Shown here: in pieces, positions 1-9,297 of the stretch | How the letters are laid out: every line of letters starts with the position of its first letter | Numbering within the stretch: position 1 is the first letter of the stretch | DNA from: Leptospira sp. GIMC2001 | Lineage (GTDB): Bacteria > Spirochaetota > Leptospiria > Leptospirales > Leptospiraceae | DNA length: 64,000 bases | NCBI RefSeq assembly: GCF_028462125.1 | Contig: NZ_CP115468.1 | Coordinates: 1,274,501-1,338,500, forward strand | Reading direction: 5' to 3' | The notes under the pieces: generated by a model | Seen by the model: only the letters and a program-made list of their open reading frames with translations | Databases searched by the model: none | What the model was told of the DNA's origin: nothing | Program-made: the position numbers and the translations under genes

Positions 1-1
1 T

Positions 2-115
2 CAGAATCCCCAATCTATCGAAGATTTAGGTGATTTTATTGCGGGTAGAATTTTCAATCTGCTTGGGGTTGAACATAATCTTTTCCCGAAATGGACTCCC
101 ACTGTGCAGTCTTGA
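2..115 (+). CDS. ubiX: C-terminal end of UbiX-type flavin prenyltransferase (partial)
   Basis: The gene enters the window from the left and only its last 37 codons are visible, ending in TGA at 113-115. The peptide reads [20 protein letters not shown] and then FPKW. The 'DFI-GRI--LLG-EH-L-P-W' pattern is the characteristic tail of UbiX/Pad1 flavoproteins, which make prenylated FMN for UbiD-type decarboxylases in ubiquinone or menaquinone metabolism. The last 62 bases overlap the end of the minus-strand thioesterase gene, a tail-to-tail overlap. Identification rests on a short C-terminus only. Confidence 0.68.
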   Translation, partial: QNPQSIEDLGDFIAGRIFNLLGVEHNLFPKWTPTVQS

Positions 116-521
116 AATAAGGAAAGGGCTTGCCTTTGGCATCTAAGCATACATAGGTGATCATGCAATCGATGATCTCACTGATTTTTTTCTTTTCTGG
201 ATTATTCGATATTGCAATAGCTTTTACATCTATGGATGCTTTACCAACTCTTTCAATCTTTGCATAGATCTGTATGATGTCTCCGAGTTTGCCTGGAGAT
301 TTAAATTTCACATCTTTCATGTTAGCTGTAACGATATTGGTAAATTGTATTTTACCCATCGCATACATGGCAACACCTTCATCAAGCCATGACAACATAG
401 CTCCACCAAATAGATTCCCATGATAGTTTAGATATCCAGGCTGAACCAAATGCTGGGTTACAAGTTCCATGCCTTTGAGTTTATTGCTTTCTTGTGATTT
501 ATTTTTGAAACTAGATTCCAT
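54..521 (-). CDS. Acyl-CoA thioesterase, hotdog fold (YciA-like)
   Basis: A 155-residue single-domain hotdog protein predicted to hydrolyse acyl-CoA in the cytoplasm. The family pattern is clear: [20 protein letters not shown] followed by DEG corresponds to the N-terminal 'N--G---GG-L--W-D' helix of YciA/BFIT thioesterases. The segment [20 protein letters not shown] is the following central strand. Its length is normal for the family. Met-1 at 521 lacks a ribosome-binding site, and Met-18 at 470, preceded by AAAGG, is an alternative start. The 3' end overlaps the end of the convergent ubiX gene by 62 bp. Confidence 0.8.
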   Translation of the reverse strand: MESSFKNKSQESNKLKGMELVTQHLVQPGYLNYHGNLFGGAMLSWLDEGVAMYAMGKIQFTNIVTANMKDVKFKSPGKLGDIIQIYAKIERVGKASIDVKAIAISNNPEKKKISEIIDCMITYVCLDAKGKPFPYFKTAQWESISGKDYVQPQAD

Positions 522-556
522 GGATTACGAGGAATGTTACGGATTCATATAATTCT

Positions 557-630
<74 letters not shown>

Positions 631-664
631 TTCTTAAGTAATACCATTCCAACAAAAAGCATTC

Positions 665-1981
665 TTAGGACAAGCTTTTTCGATCTAAGAGATTCTTGGA
701 TTTCGGTATCTTGGAATTCATAAAGTATTCCATAAATTCATCTTCTAAATTTTTTTTGGGTGATCGCCTAGAACGCCCTAGCAAAAACAAATCATTCTTC
801 GATCGACTGATTGCTACGTAGAGGATTCGTCTTTCTTCTTGGAGACTCTCATTGGAAATTGTTGCGGGGGACTGGCTCCATCCACCCAAAAGATCTACAA
901 AGACTGAATCAAATTCCAGACCTTTTGAAGCATGAATGGTCAATAGATTTGCAAGAGGGATTCCTGCAGTTTTGAATTCATGAATTCGAAAATTTGTTCT
1001 ACATAGAATTCTAGTGTCTGGATTCTTTTTGATTAGTTTTAAAATTTTTTTTGTAGCATCATTGGTTCCTTTAATTCCTTCATCAAATAACCAAATGCCT
1101 AGATCAGATTTGCCTTTTCTTGCTGATACAACATCTTTCGGAATATAATCAGAGTTTTTCTGTATGGGAATTCTAGAAATTTCTACAATCTTAGGAAGGG
1201 ATCTATAATTTGTTGCAAGAAAATGTCTCTTTAAAGGTGCAAAGTGTTCGCCAAATTCTAAGAATGGTTTCGGAGTTGCTCCGCGAAATCCGTAGATCGC
1301 TTGCCAATCGTCGCCTACAACAGTTATCCTTTCGGGATCTAATAGCTTAAGAAAACGCAATTGTTCTTCATCCGTATCTTGGAATTCATCTACAATCACT
1401 CGTCGAATTTTTGTCTTGGGCAATATCGTCCATTCTTCCTGGGATTCAAGTGCGTTCAAAAATATCTTAACCAGATCTTTGAATTCCAATTTGTTCTCTT
1501 TCGATTTGTATTCTTCCAATTTTTCTTGAGAAATTTTGTAGAGATCTGGGAAATAAATTGCAAGTCCACCATTTACTTCATTGATCAAGTATTTGAATGG
1601 AATTCCACCTATCGTAAATTTATGCTCACGTAAAAAATCTTTTAGAAAATTTTCCTTATCTGAATCTGTAAGGATGGATGGCGGTTTCAATTTAAATTCT
1701 GGATGATACTTTCTGATGATAGAGAAACAATAAGCATGAAATGTTTGAATGGCTATTCCATGTAAAGGATGAATTCGATTCAATCGCTCAGTAAACTCTA
1801 ATGCTGCCTTTCTTGAAAATGTTAAAACAAGAACTGATTCAGGAAGTTCTTTCTTCTCTTCTAGGATCCGATTCATGATGCCAATCATTGTATGGGTTTT
1901 GCCAGATCCCGCCCCCGCGACTACTTGAACATAATTGGAGTTATCTTGTATAATTGCTTCTTGATCAGTATTGAACTTCAT
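665..1981 (-). CDS. Compact UvrD/Rep-type superfamily 1A DNA helicase
   Basis: A 438-residue ATP-dependent 3'-5' DNA helicase. Motif I is AGAGSGKT at residues 22-29. Motif II (Walker B) is VDEFQDTD, motif III is VVGDDWQAIYGFRGA, motif V is TIHASKGLEFDSVF, and motif VI is ERRILYVAISRSK. All nucleotide-binding motifs are intact. Full-length UvrD/Rep/PcrA proteins are about 650-750 residues, so the 1B/2B accessory subdomains must be much reduced, as in the short UvrD-like helicases of many genomes. It is probably involved in repair or recombination. It is a single gene downstream of tRNA-Val and is not called uvrD because of its small size. Confidence 0.88.
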   Translation of the reverse strand: MKFNTDQEAIIQDNSNYVQVVAGAGSGKTHTMIGIMNRILEEKKELPESVLVLTFSRKAALEFTERLNRIHPLHGIAIQTFHAYCFSIIRKYHPEFKLKPPSILTDSDKENFLKDFLREHKFTIGGIPFKYLINEVNGGLAIYFPDLYKISQEKLEEYKSKENKLEFKDLVKIFLNALESQEEWTILPKTKIRRVIVDEFQDTDEEQLRFLKLLDPERITVVGDDWQAIYGFRGATPKPFLEFGEHFAPLKRHFLATNYRSLPKIVEISRIPIQKNSDYIPKDVVSARKGKSDLGIWLFDEGIKGTNDATKKILKLIKKNPDTRILCRTNFRIHEFKTAGIPLANLLTIHASKGLEFDSVFVDLLGGWSQSPATISNESLQEERRILYVAISRSKNDLFLLGRSRRSPKKNLEDEFMEYFMNSKIPKSKNLLDRKSLS

Positions 1982-2065
1982 CTACTTTCTTGATATCAAG
2001 AATAGGAATATATATCAACTATGAAAAAAGTTTTTAGAAAATACTCAAAATTAATCTATCAAAAC

Positions 2066-3961
2066 TTAGGTGATCTGTCCTGTATAACGAATGAGTATTA
2101 AAGTTAAGTCATCATCTTTTTGGATATTGACATCGCGAGTCCAATCTCTAAAGTCTTGCATAAGCTTTTCTTTTATGATTGGTAGAGGAAGCAGACAATT
2201 TGCTAAGAGTAAATCGGCAAGGCGAGTGGATCCATATTCGACAGAGCTTGGGTCATTGAGTTCTGTCACTCCATCCGTATAAACGCAGATGAGATCTCCC
2301 TCATTGAGATAGAGATAGCTCTTCTGGAAATTGGATTTATCCATGATTCCGATAGGTCTTGATTTTGTTCGAAATTCCGTGACTTCATTGTTGAGATGAC
2401 TAACAAGAAGCGCAGATGGATGTCCCGCTGAAGAGAATTGTACAAGAGGTTCAGTTGAAGAAAGCGAAAGGTAAAAAGCTGTAACAAAATGATTGTTCAT
2501 TTTATTCTTTAAAGATTTCTCCATCTCAAACATTACTTTATCAGGTGAACTTAGAATATTCTGGCAATGGGAGAAAGATACTTTTGCCATGGATGCAATA
2601 AGTGCAGCAGCAACTCCATGTCCGGAAACATCTATCATGATGACACCTATATTTCCTTCATCATCGATCAAGATATCATAGAAATCACCACCCACTTCTT
2701 TCATTGGTTCATATATACTTGTGAATTCCCAATTGGTTACATGATCTGGAAATGGTGATAGGATGGAATTTTGAATTCGCTTTGCAACTAGCAGTTCATT
2801 TTCTTTTAGTTCATAATTTTTTTGAATAAAATACAATCTTCGAAATAAAATTCCACCTTGAAAAAACAGAAAGAAGAACATTCCGTACCAGTATATCGAG
2901 ATTTTATATGCAATTAGATCAAAATCTGCAAGAATATCATGTGTCACACAAGTTGCTAATATAATAAATCCTGAGAGTAGAATTCTCGATTCAATGTCTC
3001 CTTTAATAGAATTGTATACTATGATGTAAAGAAGAGGTAAAATTCCAATCAGAATGATCGCATCAAAAATCAATTCTAAATTGAGAATTCCAAAATCGAA
3101 AACAAGTATCAGAGTTGTAGCAACAAAGAAATATGTTGAGTATACAAGAATTCCTGTTTTAAAAATAGTTCGATGTTTACCCTTATAAATTTCACCTAGG
3201 AAAGCATATAGAAAAACCGGCAAAAGAAAAAGATTAAAATTGTAAATATATACTGGAATATTTGGATTCTCAAAGAAATTCATCGCAAGATAACTTGCAG
3301 TTATTGTCAATCCTCCATTGAAAAGAACCATAAGCGAATAGTAGAGAAATATCATATTCCCGGATGATAATATGAAGAGAATAAAAGATATGATCGCAAG
3401 TACGAAATAGAGACAGCCCAAGAGATAACGAGGCATATCTGCAAGTAGAATCGATTCCATGATCTGACCCTTTTCGGTAATCATGATGATTCGATCTGGA
3501 CCGATAAAGTCCCGGTATTTAGAGTGAATATAGATTCGAAGTTCTTTGCCCTGATTTTCTGTCGGAAGTGTTATAACATGAGGGAAAATATAACTTCCCA
3601 CTCGCTCATTCACTGAATGAGGATTTCCAAATTTAAAAATAGATTCACCATCCAAAAAAATCTCAAAATCTTCGAGAATGATTAACAAAAGTAAGGCGGG
3701 ATCTCTATAATCTGTATAGGTGGGTAGGAATGTTCGAATGAGTAAATAGTCATCCCCATTTCTATCATTGGGAACGCCGGGTAATTGAAAAACTTGCCAC
3801 TCCTGTTTACCTTTGGCAAGATTCGCGGAATCTAAATTTCTGCCCCAGACATATTCCCAGTTTCCATGGAGTAGAGTGAAGTCTTGAGGCGTTGGAGTCT
3901 CACAAGAAAAACTCAGGAGAACAGATGCGATGAGAAGTATTTTTAAAAGAATTTGGATCAC
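2066..3961 (-). CDS. Membrane-anchored SpoIIE/RsbU-type serine phosphatase
   Basis: A 631-residue signalling protein. The N-terminus has a lipoprotein-like signal (LLSFSCE). An extracytoplasmic beta-rich region follows to about residue 170, then about seven hydrophobic segments to about residue 385. This layout resembles 7TM-DISM receptors. A short linker (NYELKENELLVAKRIQNSIL) leads to the cytoplasmic PP2C-like SpoIIE domain. That domain shows VGGDFYD, MIDVSGHGVAAALIASM, SSAGHPSALL and YTDGVTEL, which supply the metal-binding aspartates. The family usually dephosphorylates anti-sigma-factor antagonists, so it probably controls a partner-switching response to an envelope signal. The start codon at 3961 is GTG. 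It is divergent from the Clp ATPase gene. Confidence 0.82.
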   Translation of the reverse strand: MIQILLKILLIASVLLSFSCETPTPQDFTLLHGNWEYVWGRNLDSANLAKGKQEWQVFQLPGVPNDRNGDDYLLIRTFLPTYTDYRDPALLLLIILEDFEIFLDGESIFKFGNPHSVNERVGSYIFPHVITLPTENQGKELRIYIHSKYRDFIGPDRIIMITEKGQIMESILLADMPRYLLGCLYFVLAIISFILFILSSGNMIFLYYSLMVLFNGGLTITASYLAMNFFENPNIPVYIYNFNLFLLPVFLYAFLGEIYKGKHRTIFKTGILVYSTYFFVATTLILVFDFGILNLELIFDAIILIGILPLLYIIVYNSIKGDIESRILLSGFIILATCVTHDILADFDLIAYKISIYWYGMFFFLFFQGGILFRRLYFIQKNYELKENELLVAKRIQNSILSPFPDHVTNWEFTSIYEPMKEVGGDFYDILIDDEGNIGVIMIDVSGHGVAAALIASMAKVSFSHCQNILSSPDKVMFEMEKSLKNKMNNHFVTAFYLSLSSTEPLVQFSSAGHPSALLVSHLNNEVTEFRTKSRPIGIMDKSNFQKSYLYLNEGDLICVYTDGVTELNDPSSVEYGSTRLADLLLANCLLPLPIIKEKLMQDFRDWTRDVNIQKDDDLTLILIRYTGQIT

Positions 3962-4116
3962 GAGGTTTTTTAAATATGCAGATCCAGCTCAAAAAAGCGA
4001 TAAAAACATTAAAATCTAAGGATTTCAGAGCAATTTTCAAACATACTGATTCAATTAGCAGTCAAACTGATAGAGTGCCAAAAGATGTCAAATGTGTCAA
4101 GGTTTGTTTCTGATAG

Positions 4117-4136
4117 ATCTGATTTTTGAATCAGAT
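4117..4136. promoter_or_regulatory. 8-bp inverted repeat in the divergent SpoIIE-phosphatase/Clp promoter region
   Basis: ATCTGATT and AATCAGAT form a perfect 8-bp inverted repeat with a 4-nt spacer (TTTG), 61 bp before the Clp start codon. It could be an operator or an mRNA hairpin. It is not a CIRCE element. The rest of the 236-bp divergent region holds no gene. Confidence 0.4.
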
Positions 4137-4197
4137 GAAGAGATAGGACAATTTATCGTGAATATTGAGGCATTCCGAAAAATAGGAGAAATAATCT

Positions 4198-6564
4198 ATG
4201 AAAAATTTTGACTCAAATGTTGCTGGTTCCTTGGATATAGCTCAGACTGAGGCTATTAAAAGAAAAAACCCTGAGCTTATGCCCGAGCATCTTTTATGGG
4301 GTCTTCTTACAAATCCTAACACATACTCTTCGAAAGCTCTGGGAAAATACAAACCACAGTCTCATGATCTTTTGGAGAAGTTGCCTAAATTAGGAGAGGC
4401 TTTGAGCTTCGATAATCTACGCACATCCAGTGGACTTGCTCAATGGCTAACCTTTGCATCAGGAAGGGCAGCTGAGACTGGACGATCTGATATCAACGAA
4501 GGAGACTTACTTAGATTCCTTGGGCAGATATTGCCAAAATTTAAATTCGATCCCAATGATTTAAAAATTGGCGAGGACTCAGGTGAGGAGAAACCAGATT
4601 TTCTAATCGATCTAAATGAATTAGCTAAAGCTGGTAAACTAGATCCTGTGATTGGAAGAACTCGCGAGATCCGTGCTGTCATGGAAATTTTGGGGCGTAG
4701 GTCTAAGAATAATCCTGTGTTAGTTGGACCGGCAGGTGTCGGAAAAACTGCTATTGTTGAAGGATTGGCTGATCAAATTATAAAAGGAAAAGTTCCAGAC
4801 GTACTGCGTGATAAGACTGTCTTAAGCATGGACATGGGTAGTCTGATGGCAGGAACAAAATATCGCGGGGAATTTGAAGAAAAGATCCAAGCATTGCTTA
4901 GATATGTAAAGAATCAAAATGGTCAGGTGATCCTTTTTATAGACGAGATCCACCAATTGGTAGGAGCGGGAAAAACTGATGGAGCGATGGACGCAGCAAA
5001 CCTATTGAAACCAGCACTTGCACGTGGCGACTTACATTGTATTGGTGCAACTACACCAGAAGAATTCCAAAAGTATATTCTTGGTGATGCAGCATTGGAA
5101 AGAAGATTTAGAAGTGTTCCGGTCAATGAACCAAATAAAGAAGATGCAGTTGAAATTCTAATGGGAATTCGAGATAAATTAGAAATCCATCATGGAATCA
5201 AAATTTCCGATGATGCTGTTATGAGCTCGGTCTATCTCTCATCCCAATACATAACTGATAAAAATTTACCAGATAAAGCAATTGACTTGGTCGATGAAGC
5301 AGCTTCTGCATTGAAACTTTCTGCTGAGGCAATGCCAACTGAATTGGTTGAGTTGCAATCTGAGATTCGAGCTAAGAAAATTCTTGCTCAAGTCGAAAAA
5401 AAGAATTCTGATATTCTCAAAGAAATTGAAGAATTGGAGAAAAAATTTACTGCGGGTAAAGTAATTTGGGAAAAGGAAGTGGAGAGCCTTCGAACAGTAT
5501 CTTCAATCAAAAACAAAATCGACCGGATACGCTTTGAATTGGAGCAAGCTGAAAGTAATGCGAATTATGAAGAAGCATCTCGGCTAAAATACGCAGTTCT
5601 TCCCGAACTTGAAAAACAACTCAGTGATTACCAAGATATCTGGATTCTCACAAGCAGTCATATAGCTCAAGTTATATCAAGGCAGTCTGGAATTCCTGTT
5701 GAGAAAATTCTTAAAACGAAGCAAGACAATATCCTTGAACTGGAAAATTATTTACACAAACATGTATTCGGCCAAGAAAAAGCAATTCATGAAATCTCCG
5801 AGACTCTTATGACGGGTTATGCTGGTCTATCTGATGAGACAAGACCTATGGGATCATTTCTTCTCATGGGACCTACTGGAGTCGGTAAGACCGAAACAGC
5901 GAAGGCGATTGCGAGATTTCTTTTTGACAATGAAGATGCGTTGATTCGATTTGATCTTTCGGAATTTTCTGAAAAGCATAGTGTATCTAAGTTAATCGGA
6001 GCACCTGCAGGATATATCGGTTACGATGAAGGCGGAATTCTTACCGAAAAGATTCGAAGAAAGCCATACTCAGTCATTCTGTTTGATGAGATAGAAAAAG
6101 CTCATCATGATTTTTCCGATATTTTGCTACAGATCTTGGACGATGGAAGGCTTACGGATAACAAAGGTAGGACAATCAATTTCAAGAATACGATAGTCTT
6201 GCTCACAACCAATTCTAAGAATCCAGAAAAGGATTTCAAACCCGAAGTTCTAGGACGATTGGATGCAGTTTTGAATTATGAGCAGATTGATATTGGCGTA
6301 ATGCAGAAGTTAGTTGATAAACAAGTAAAATTGTTGAATGCGAGATTGAAGTCCAAAGCAGTTGAGATAAAATTGCATGAGACGGCAGAGAGAATTCTTT
6401 GTGAGCAGGGTTTCGATCCTAGATATGGCGCAAGACCTTTGCAATCAGTCTTCAATAAGCTTGTGAACCGACCCCTCTCCAGAGAGATCCTCTCAGGCAA
6501 ACTAAAAGAAGGAACCTATCTTGCTGATTGGGATGGACATGAAATGAAATTTTCTGCTGCTTAG
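4198..6564 (+). CDS. Clp/Hsp100 class I AAA+ ATPase (ClpB-like)
   Basis: A 788-residue unfoldase/chaperone with two AAA+ modules. The N domain occupies residues 1 to about 140. NBD1 has Walker A GPAGVGKT at 177-184 and Walker B ILFIDEIHQLVGAG. A middle coiled coil of about 100 residues follows; it includes an 'EASRLKYAVLPELEKQL' segment like the ClpB M domain. NBD2 has Walker A GPTGVGKT at 558-565 and Walker B VILFDEIEKAH, ending with GFDPRYGARPLQ (sensor 2). No IGF/IGL ClpP-docking tripeptide is visible, which favours a disaggregase over a protease partner. However, it is about 70 residues shorter than ClpB, mainly in the M domain and the part of NBD2 after TTNSKNPEKDF. It may be a ClpA/ClpB-type paralogue. 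Confidence 0.85.
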   Translation: MKNFDSNVAGSLDIAQTEAIKRKNPELMPEHLLWGLLTNPNTYSSKALGKYKPQSHDLLEKLPKLGEALSFDNLRTSSGLAQWLTFASGRAAETGRSDINEGDLLRFLGQILPKFKFDPNDLKIGEDSGEEKPDFLIDLNELAKAGKLDPVIGRTREIRAVMEILGRRSKNNPVLVGPAGVGKTAIVEGLADQIIKGKVPDVLRDKTVLSMDMGSLMAGTKYRGEFEEKIQALLRYVKNQNGQVILFIDEIHQLVGAGKTDGAMDAANLLKPALARGDLHCIGATTPEEFQKYILGDAALERRFRSVPVNEPNKEDAVEILMGIRDKLEIHHGIKISDDAVMSSVYLSSQYITDKNLPDKAIDLVDEAASALKLSAEAMPTELVELQSEIRAKKILAQVEKKNSDILKEIEELEKKFTAGKVIWEKEVESLRTVSSIKNKIDRIRFELEQAESNANYEEASRLKYAVLPELEKQLSDYQDIWILTSSHIAQVISRQSGIPVEKILKTKQDNILELENYLHKHVFGQEKAIHEISETLMTGYAGLSDETRPMGSFLLMGPTGVGKTETAKAIARFLFDNEDALIRFDLSEFSEKHSVSKLIGAPAGYIGYDEGGILTEKIRRKPYSVILFDEIEKAHHDFSDILLQILDDGRLTDNKGRTINFKNTIVLLTTNSKNPEKDFKPEVLGRLDAVLNYEQIDIGVMQKLVDKQVKLLNARLKSKAVEIKLHETAERILCEQGFDPRYGARPLQSVFNKLVNRPLSREILSGKLKEGTYLADWDGHEMKFSAA

Positions 6565-6580
6565 AAATGGAAATTTAAAT

Positions 6581-7537
6581 TTAAATAGCTGATTTTTTCG
6601 ATTCCCAATAGAATTTAAACACCTCCTCTGAAGTTTTCAGAGGAGTATACCCGAAAACATTCTTTAGTTTCTGATTGGAGAGCACTGGCCTGTACCGAAG
6701 AAAATCTATTTGATCTGTAGTGTATTGTGTGAGTTTGAAAAAATTTAAAATTGCAATTGCCATTTTTAGAAACCAAGCTGGAAATAAAATTCTGATCTGG
6801 TTTGTTATTTTTGCAATTTGTTTCATGGATAATTTACCATCGCCCGCAACGTTGAAGATTCCTTCAGATTTCAATTCAATTGCTCGAGAGAATATTTGAA
6901 CTACGTCTTGATCCCATATAAAAACAAAAGGACTTTCGCTTCCAAGAATACCGATAGAAATCTTTTTATGAAATAGATTCGTGATCTGATTATTTGTATT
7001 CTCACCTAGTATAGTGCCGATCCGAAAGATACATTGTTTGAGTTTAGGAAATTTATTTCTATATTCGGCTAAGATCTCTTCGACCAGTCGTTTGTTTCTT
7101 GAATAAGCAAAGCTATCATTTCCACGTATCTCTGAGTTTTCATCTATCCACTCTGGGTTATCATGATAATATCCATAGCTTGCTCCACTAGAAGAAATAA
7201 CAATTTGTTGCACATTGTATTGAACGCATAATTCTAGAATTTTTTTCGTTCCATCAACATCGATCTCATAAACATCTTGTTCTGTCATCGACTTAGGTGG
7301 AACTACAATGGCAGCCAAATGAACTACTGTAGAAATACTGTATTTTTCAAAAATATTATTGATCGATTGATCTCGAATATCTCCTGTTAGGTAAACTACT
7401 TTATCGATTCGCTTGTTCTCATGAATTTCTTTTACGTCGAAGGAAATTGTATTGTGTTTCGAGTGAATACTTTTTATAAGATTTTGACCCAGATAGCCGT
7501 TGCCTCCAGTAACTAATACATATTTTTTAGAATCCAT
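6581..7537 (-). CDS. NAD-dependent epimerase/dehydratase (extended SDR)
   Basis: A 318-residue extended short-chain dehydrogenase/reductase. The Rossmann motif VTGGNGYLGQNL is at the N-terminus, VVHLAAIVVPP follows the fourth strand, the catalytic serine region is VISSSGASYG, and the Tyr-Lys pair is in YSRNK. The closest functional class is nucleotide-sugar epimerases and related dehydratases, and the substrate cannot be read from the sequence. A cluster of hydrophobic residues near residue 255 (FPAWFLKMAIAILNFF) is unusual and may contact the membrane. The gene converges on the Clp gene with only 16 bp between stops. Confidence 0.8.
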   Translation of the reverse strand: MDSKKYVLVTGGNGYLGQNLIKSIHSKHNTISFDVKEIHENKRIDKVVYLTGDIRDQSINNIFEKYSISTVVHLAAIVVPPKSMTEQDVYEIDVDGTKKILELCVQYNVQQIVISSSGASYGYYHDNPEWIDENSEIRGNDSFAYSRNKRLVEEILAEYRNKFPKLKQCIFRIGTILGENTNNQITNLFHKKISIGILGSESPFVFIWDQDVVQIFSRAIELKSEGIFNVAGDGKLSMKQIAKITNQIRILFPAWFLKMAIAILNFFKLTQYTTDQIDFLRYRPVLSNQKLKNVFGYTPLKTSEEVFKFYWESKKSAI

Positions 7538-7693
7538 ATTATTCCTCTCCTGATATTATTAATTGCAGAATTGTAAATTAATCATTCGTATTTTCAAATC
7601 TATCTACACATAATATAATTTATAATTTATGATAGCCTACTTAAAGAGCTACATATTTATCAGATTTTTATTGTTTGCTGCTATAAAATCACA

Positions 7694-9226
7694 TCAATCA
7701 ATTTTACGAATGATATGCTTACTCTGTTCAGAAACAAACACCTTATTGTCTGCAAATATAATATCATTTGGATTATGTAATGACCCGTCGCCAAGGCTAC
7801 AAAAGAGTTCGTTTGTCGCAATTCCCGATGAAATAATGGGGACTGGATTTTTCATACATCCAAAATAATCTGAAACTTCATAAGGCTGTATTAAAGATAT
7901 TTTCCGAATTTTAAAGTTTCCAGAGTCAATTACGTATATTGTATCTTCATCTGCGGTCATTGAAGTTGGTGATTTCAAAAGAGAGTCTATTCCGTTGATT
8001 GCATTTGAGTATCCCATTTCTCCAGATGGGGAACCAACAAAGGTTGACACCGATACAGGATTCGTGGATAAATCAACTTTCCTAATATTATGATAGTTTA
8101 TAGAGCTGATTAAAATAGTTTTAGAATTGGTCATTATGATTCCGCGATTACCTGAAAATTGTACATTTTGTCCACTTCCGTTCATGTTTCCAGCATTACC
8201 TGGAGAACCTGCAATCGTAGTGACTTTTTTAGAGTTTAGATCAATTTTTCTTAATGTATTATTGCCGATTGTATAGATATTAGATCCGGAAACAGCCATT
8301 CCATATACTTGGCTAAATCCCGCATCAGTTCCAATTCCATCCATATCATCTGCTAGTATTCCACCAGCAATTGTCGAAAAATTTCCTGTCCCTAAATGAT
8401 ATCGGTTGAGTTTTCGAATTCCAGACTGGGCAGAAAGAATGTATGTATAAACTCCATCTATTGCCATTGCTTCTATTTTGGTGACAGGAATTTCTAAGTT
8501 GATAACTTTTCTAAATGATGGATCAAGCTTTCTAATAATCCCAGGTGTTTCATCGAAAATATATAAATAATAACCATCAGTTTCCATGCCTTTTGGTGAA
8601 TTGTATTTTGCGAGATTACCCAAACCTGGATCGCTCCCTGCGTTCTCAATTGATCCAGAATAGTAAGCACTAAGGGCAGGTAGCGAATTTGGATTTTCTA
8701 TGATGGGATTAATTGGCGCTGATCCCACTCGAATTATTCCATTTTGCAATGCCTGATAAGAATCTGATACCTGGCAGTAGAAATCCACGTTTAAAATGTC
8801 ATCTTCAAAAACGGAACCAAATGTTGAAGATCCAGCGCAATGCATAGCAGTTGGTTTTTGCAGAATCTCAACAGAATAGTTTGATTGCTTTTCTAGCAAA
8901 TCTGGAAAAATAAAATTTCCATCTTCCGCTATATCAACGAGAGACAAACCATCATTCAGGCTCAATCGAATTGTCCCACCCGATAGTCCGAATATTGATC
9001 CACCTACACGTATCACGTCACGTGAATCTATAATTTCAGGATCGGCATCAGCATTTGTCTCTGATGATTCAATGGAGTTGAGACCTAATATAAGTTGTAT
9101 AAGGTTTGTTTTGGGATTTTCCAGTATACAATGATTTAGCAGTAATATAAAAACAAAAGTTAGGAGTAAACTAATAGATGATAGATTGAATGAAAGTTTC
9201 ATTTCGAATTGGATCGCAAGTTTCAA
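7694..9226 (-). CDS. Exported lipoprotein with NHL-type beta-propeller repeats
   Basis: A 510-residue predicted lipoprotein. The signal ends in LLLNHC. Met-9 is an equally good start because the first eight residues precede the charged-plus-hydrophobic signal. Residues of about 60-150 resemble a short domain found in several Leptospira lipoproteins (RVGGSIFGLSGGTIRLSLND, then NVDFYC). The rest is a series of propeller blades with recurring 'AGS.G..G...G....F..P..M' and 'T.YVIDSGNFKIRKI' segments, typical of NHL repeats. It probably acts as a cell-surface or periplasmic binding protein. Ligand unknown. It is a single-gene unit. Confidence 0.72.
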   Translation of the reverse strand: MKLAIQFEMKLSFNLSSISLLLTFVFILLLNHCILENPKTNLIQLILGLNSIESSETNADADPEIIDSRDVIRVGGSIFGLSGGTIRLSLNDGLSLVDIAEDGNFIFPDLLEKQSNYSVEILQKPTAMHCAGSSTFGSVFEDDILNVDFYCQVSDSYQALQNGIIRVGSAPINPIIENPNSLPALSAYYSGSIENAGSDPGLGNLAKYNSPKGMETDGYYLYIFDETPGIIRKLDPSFRKVINLEIPVTKIEAMAIDGVYTYILSAQSGIRKLNRYHLGTGNFSTIAGGILADDMDGIGTDAGFSQVYGMAVSGSNIYTIGNNTLRKIDLNSKKVTTIAGSPGNAGNMNGSGQNVQFSGNRGIIMTNSKTILISSINYHNIRKVDLSTNPVSVSTFVGSPSGEMGYSNAINGIDSLLKSPTSMTADEDTIYVIDSGNFKIRKISLIQPYEVSDYFGCMKNPVPIISSGIATNELFCSLGDGSLHNPNDIIFADNKVFVSEQSKHIIRKID

Positions 9227-9297
9227 TCCAAATTTCGTGAATAATCCAATTAGAGTCTAGCAATTAATTGCGATTTAAAAGTTTGGAAATTATATCT

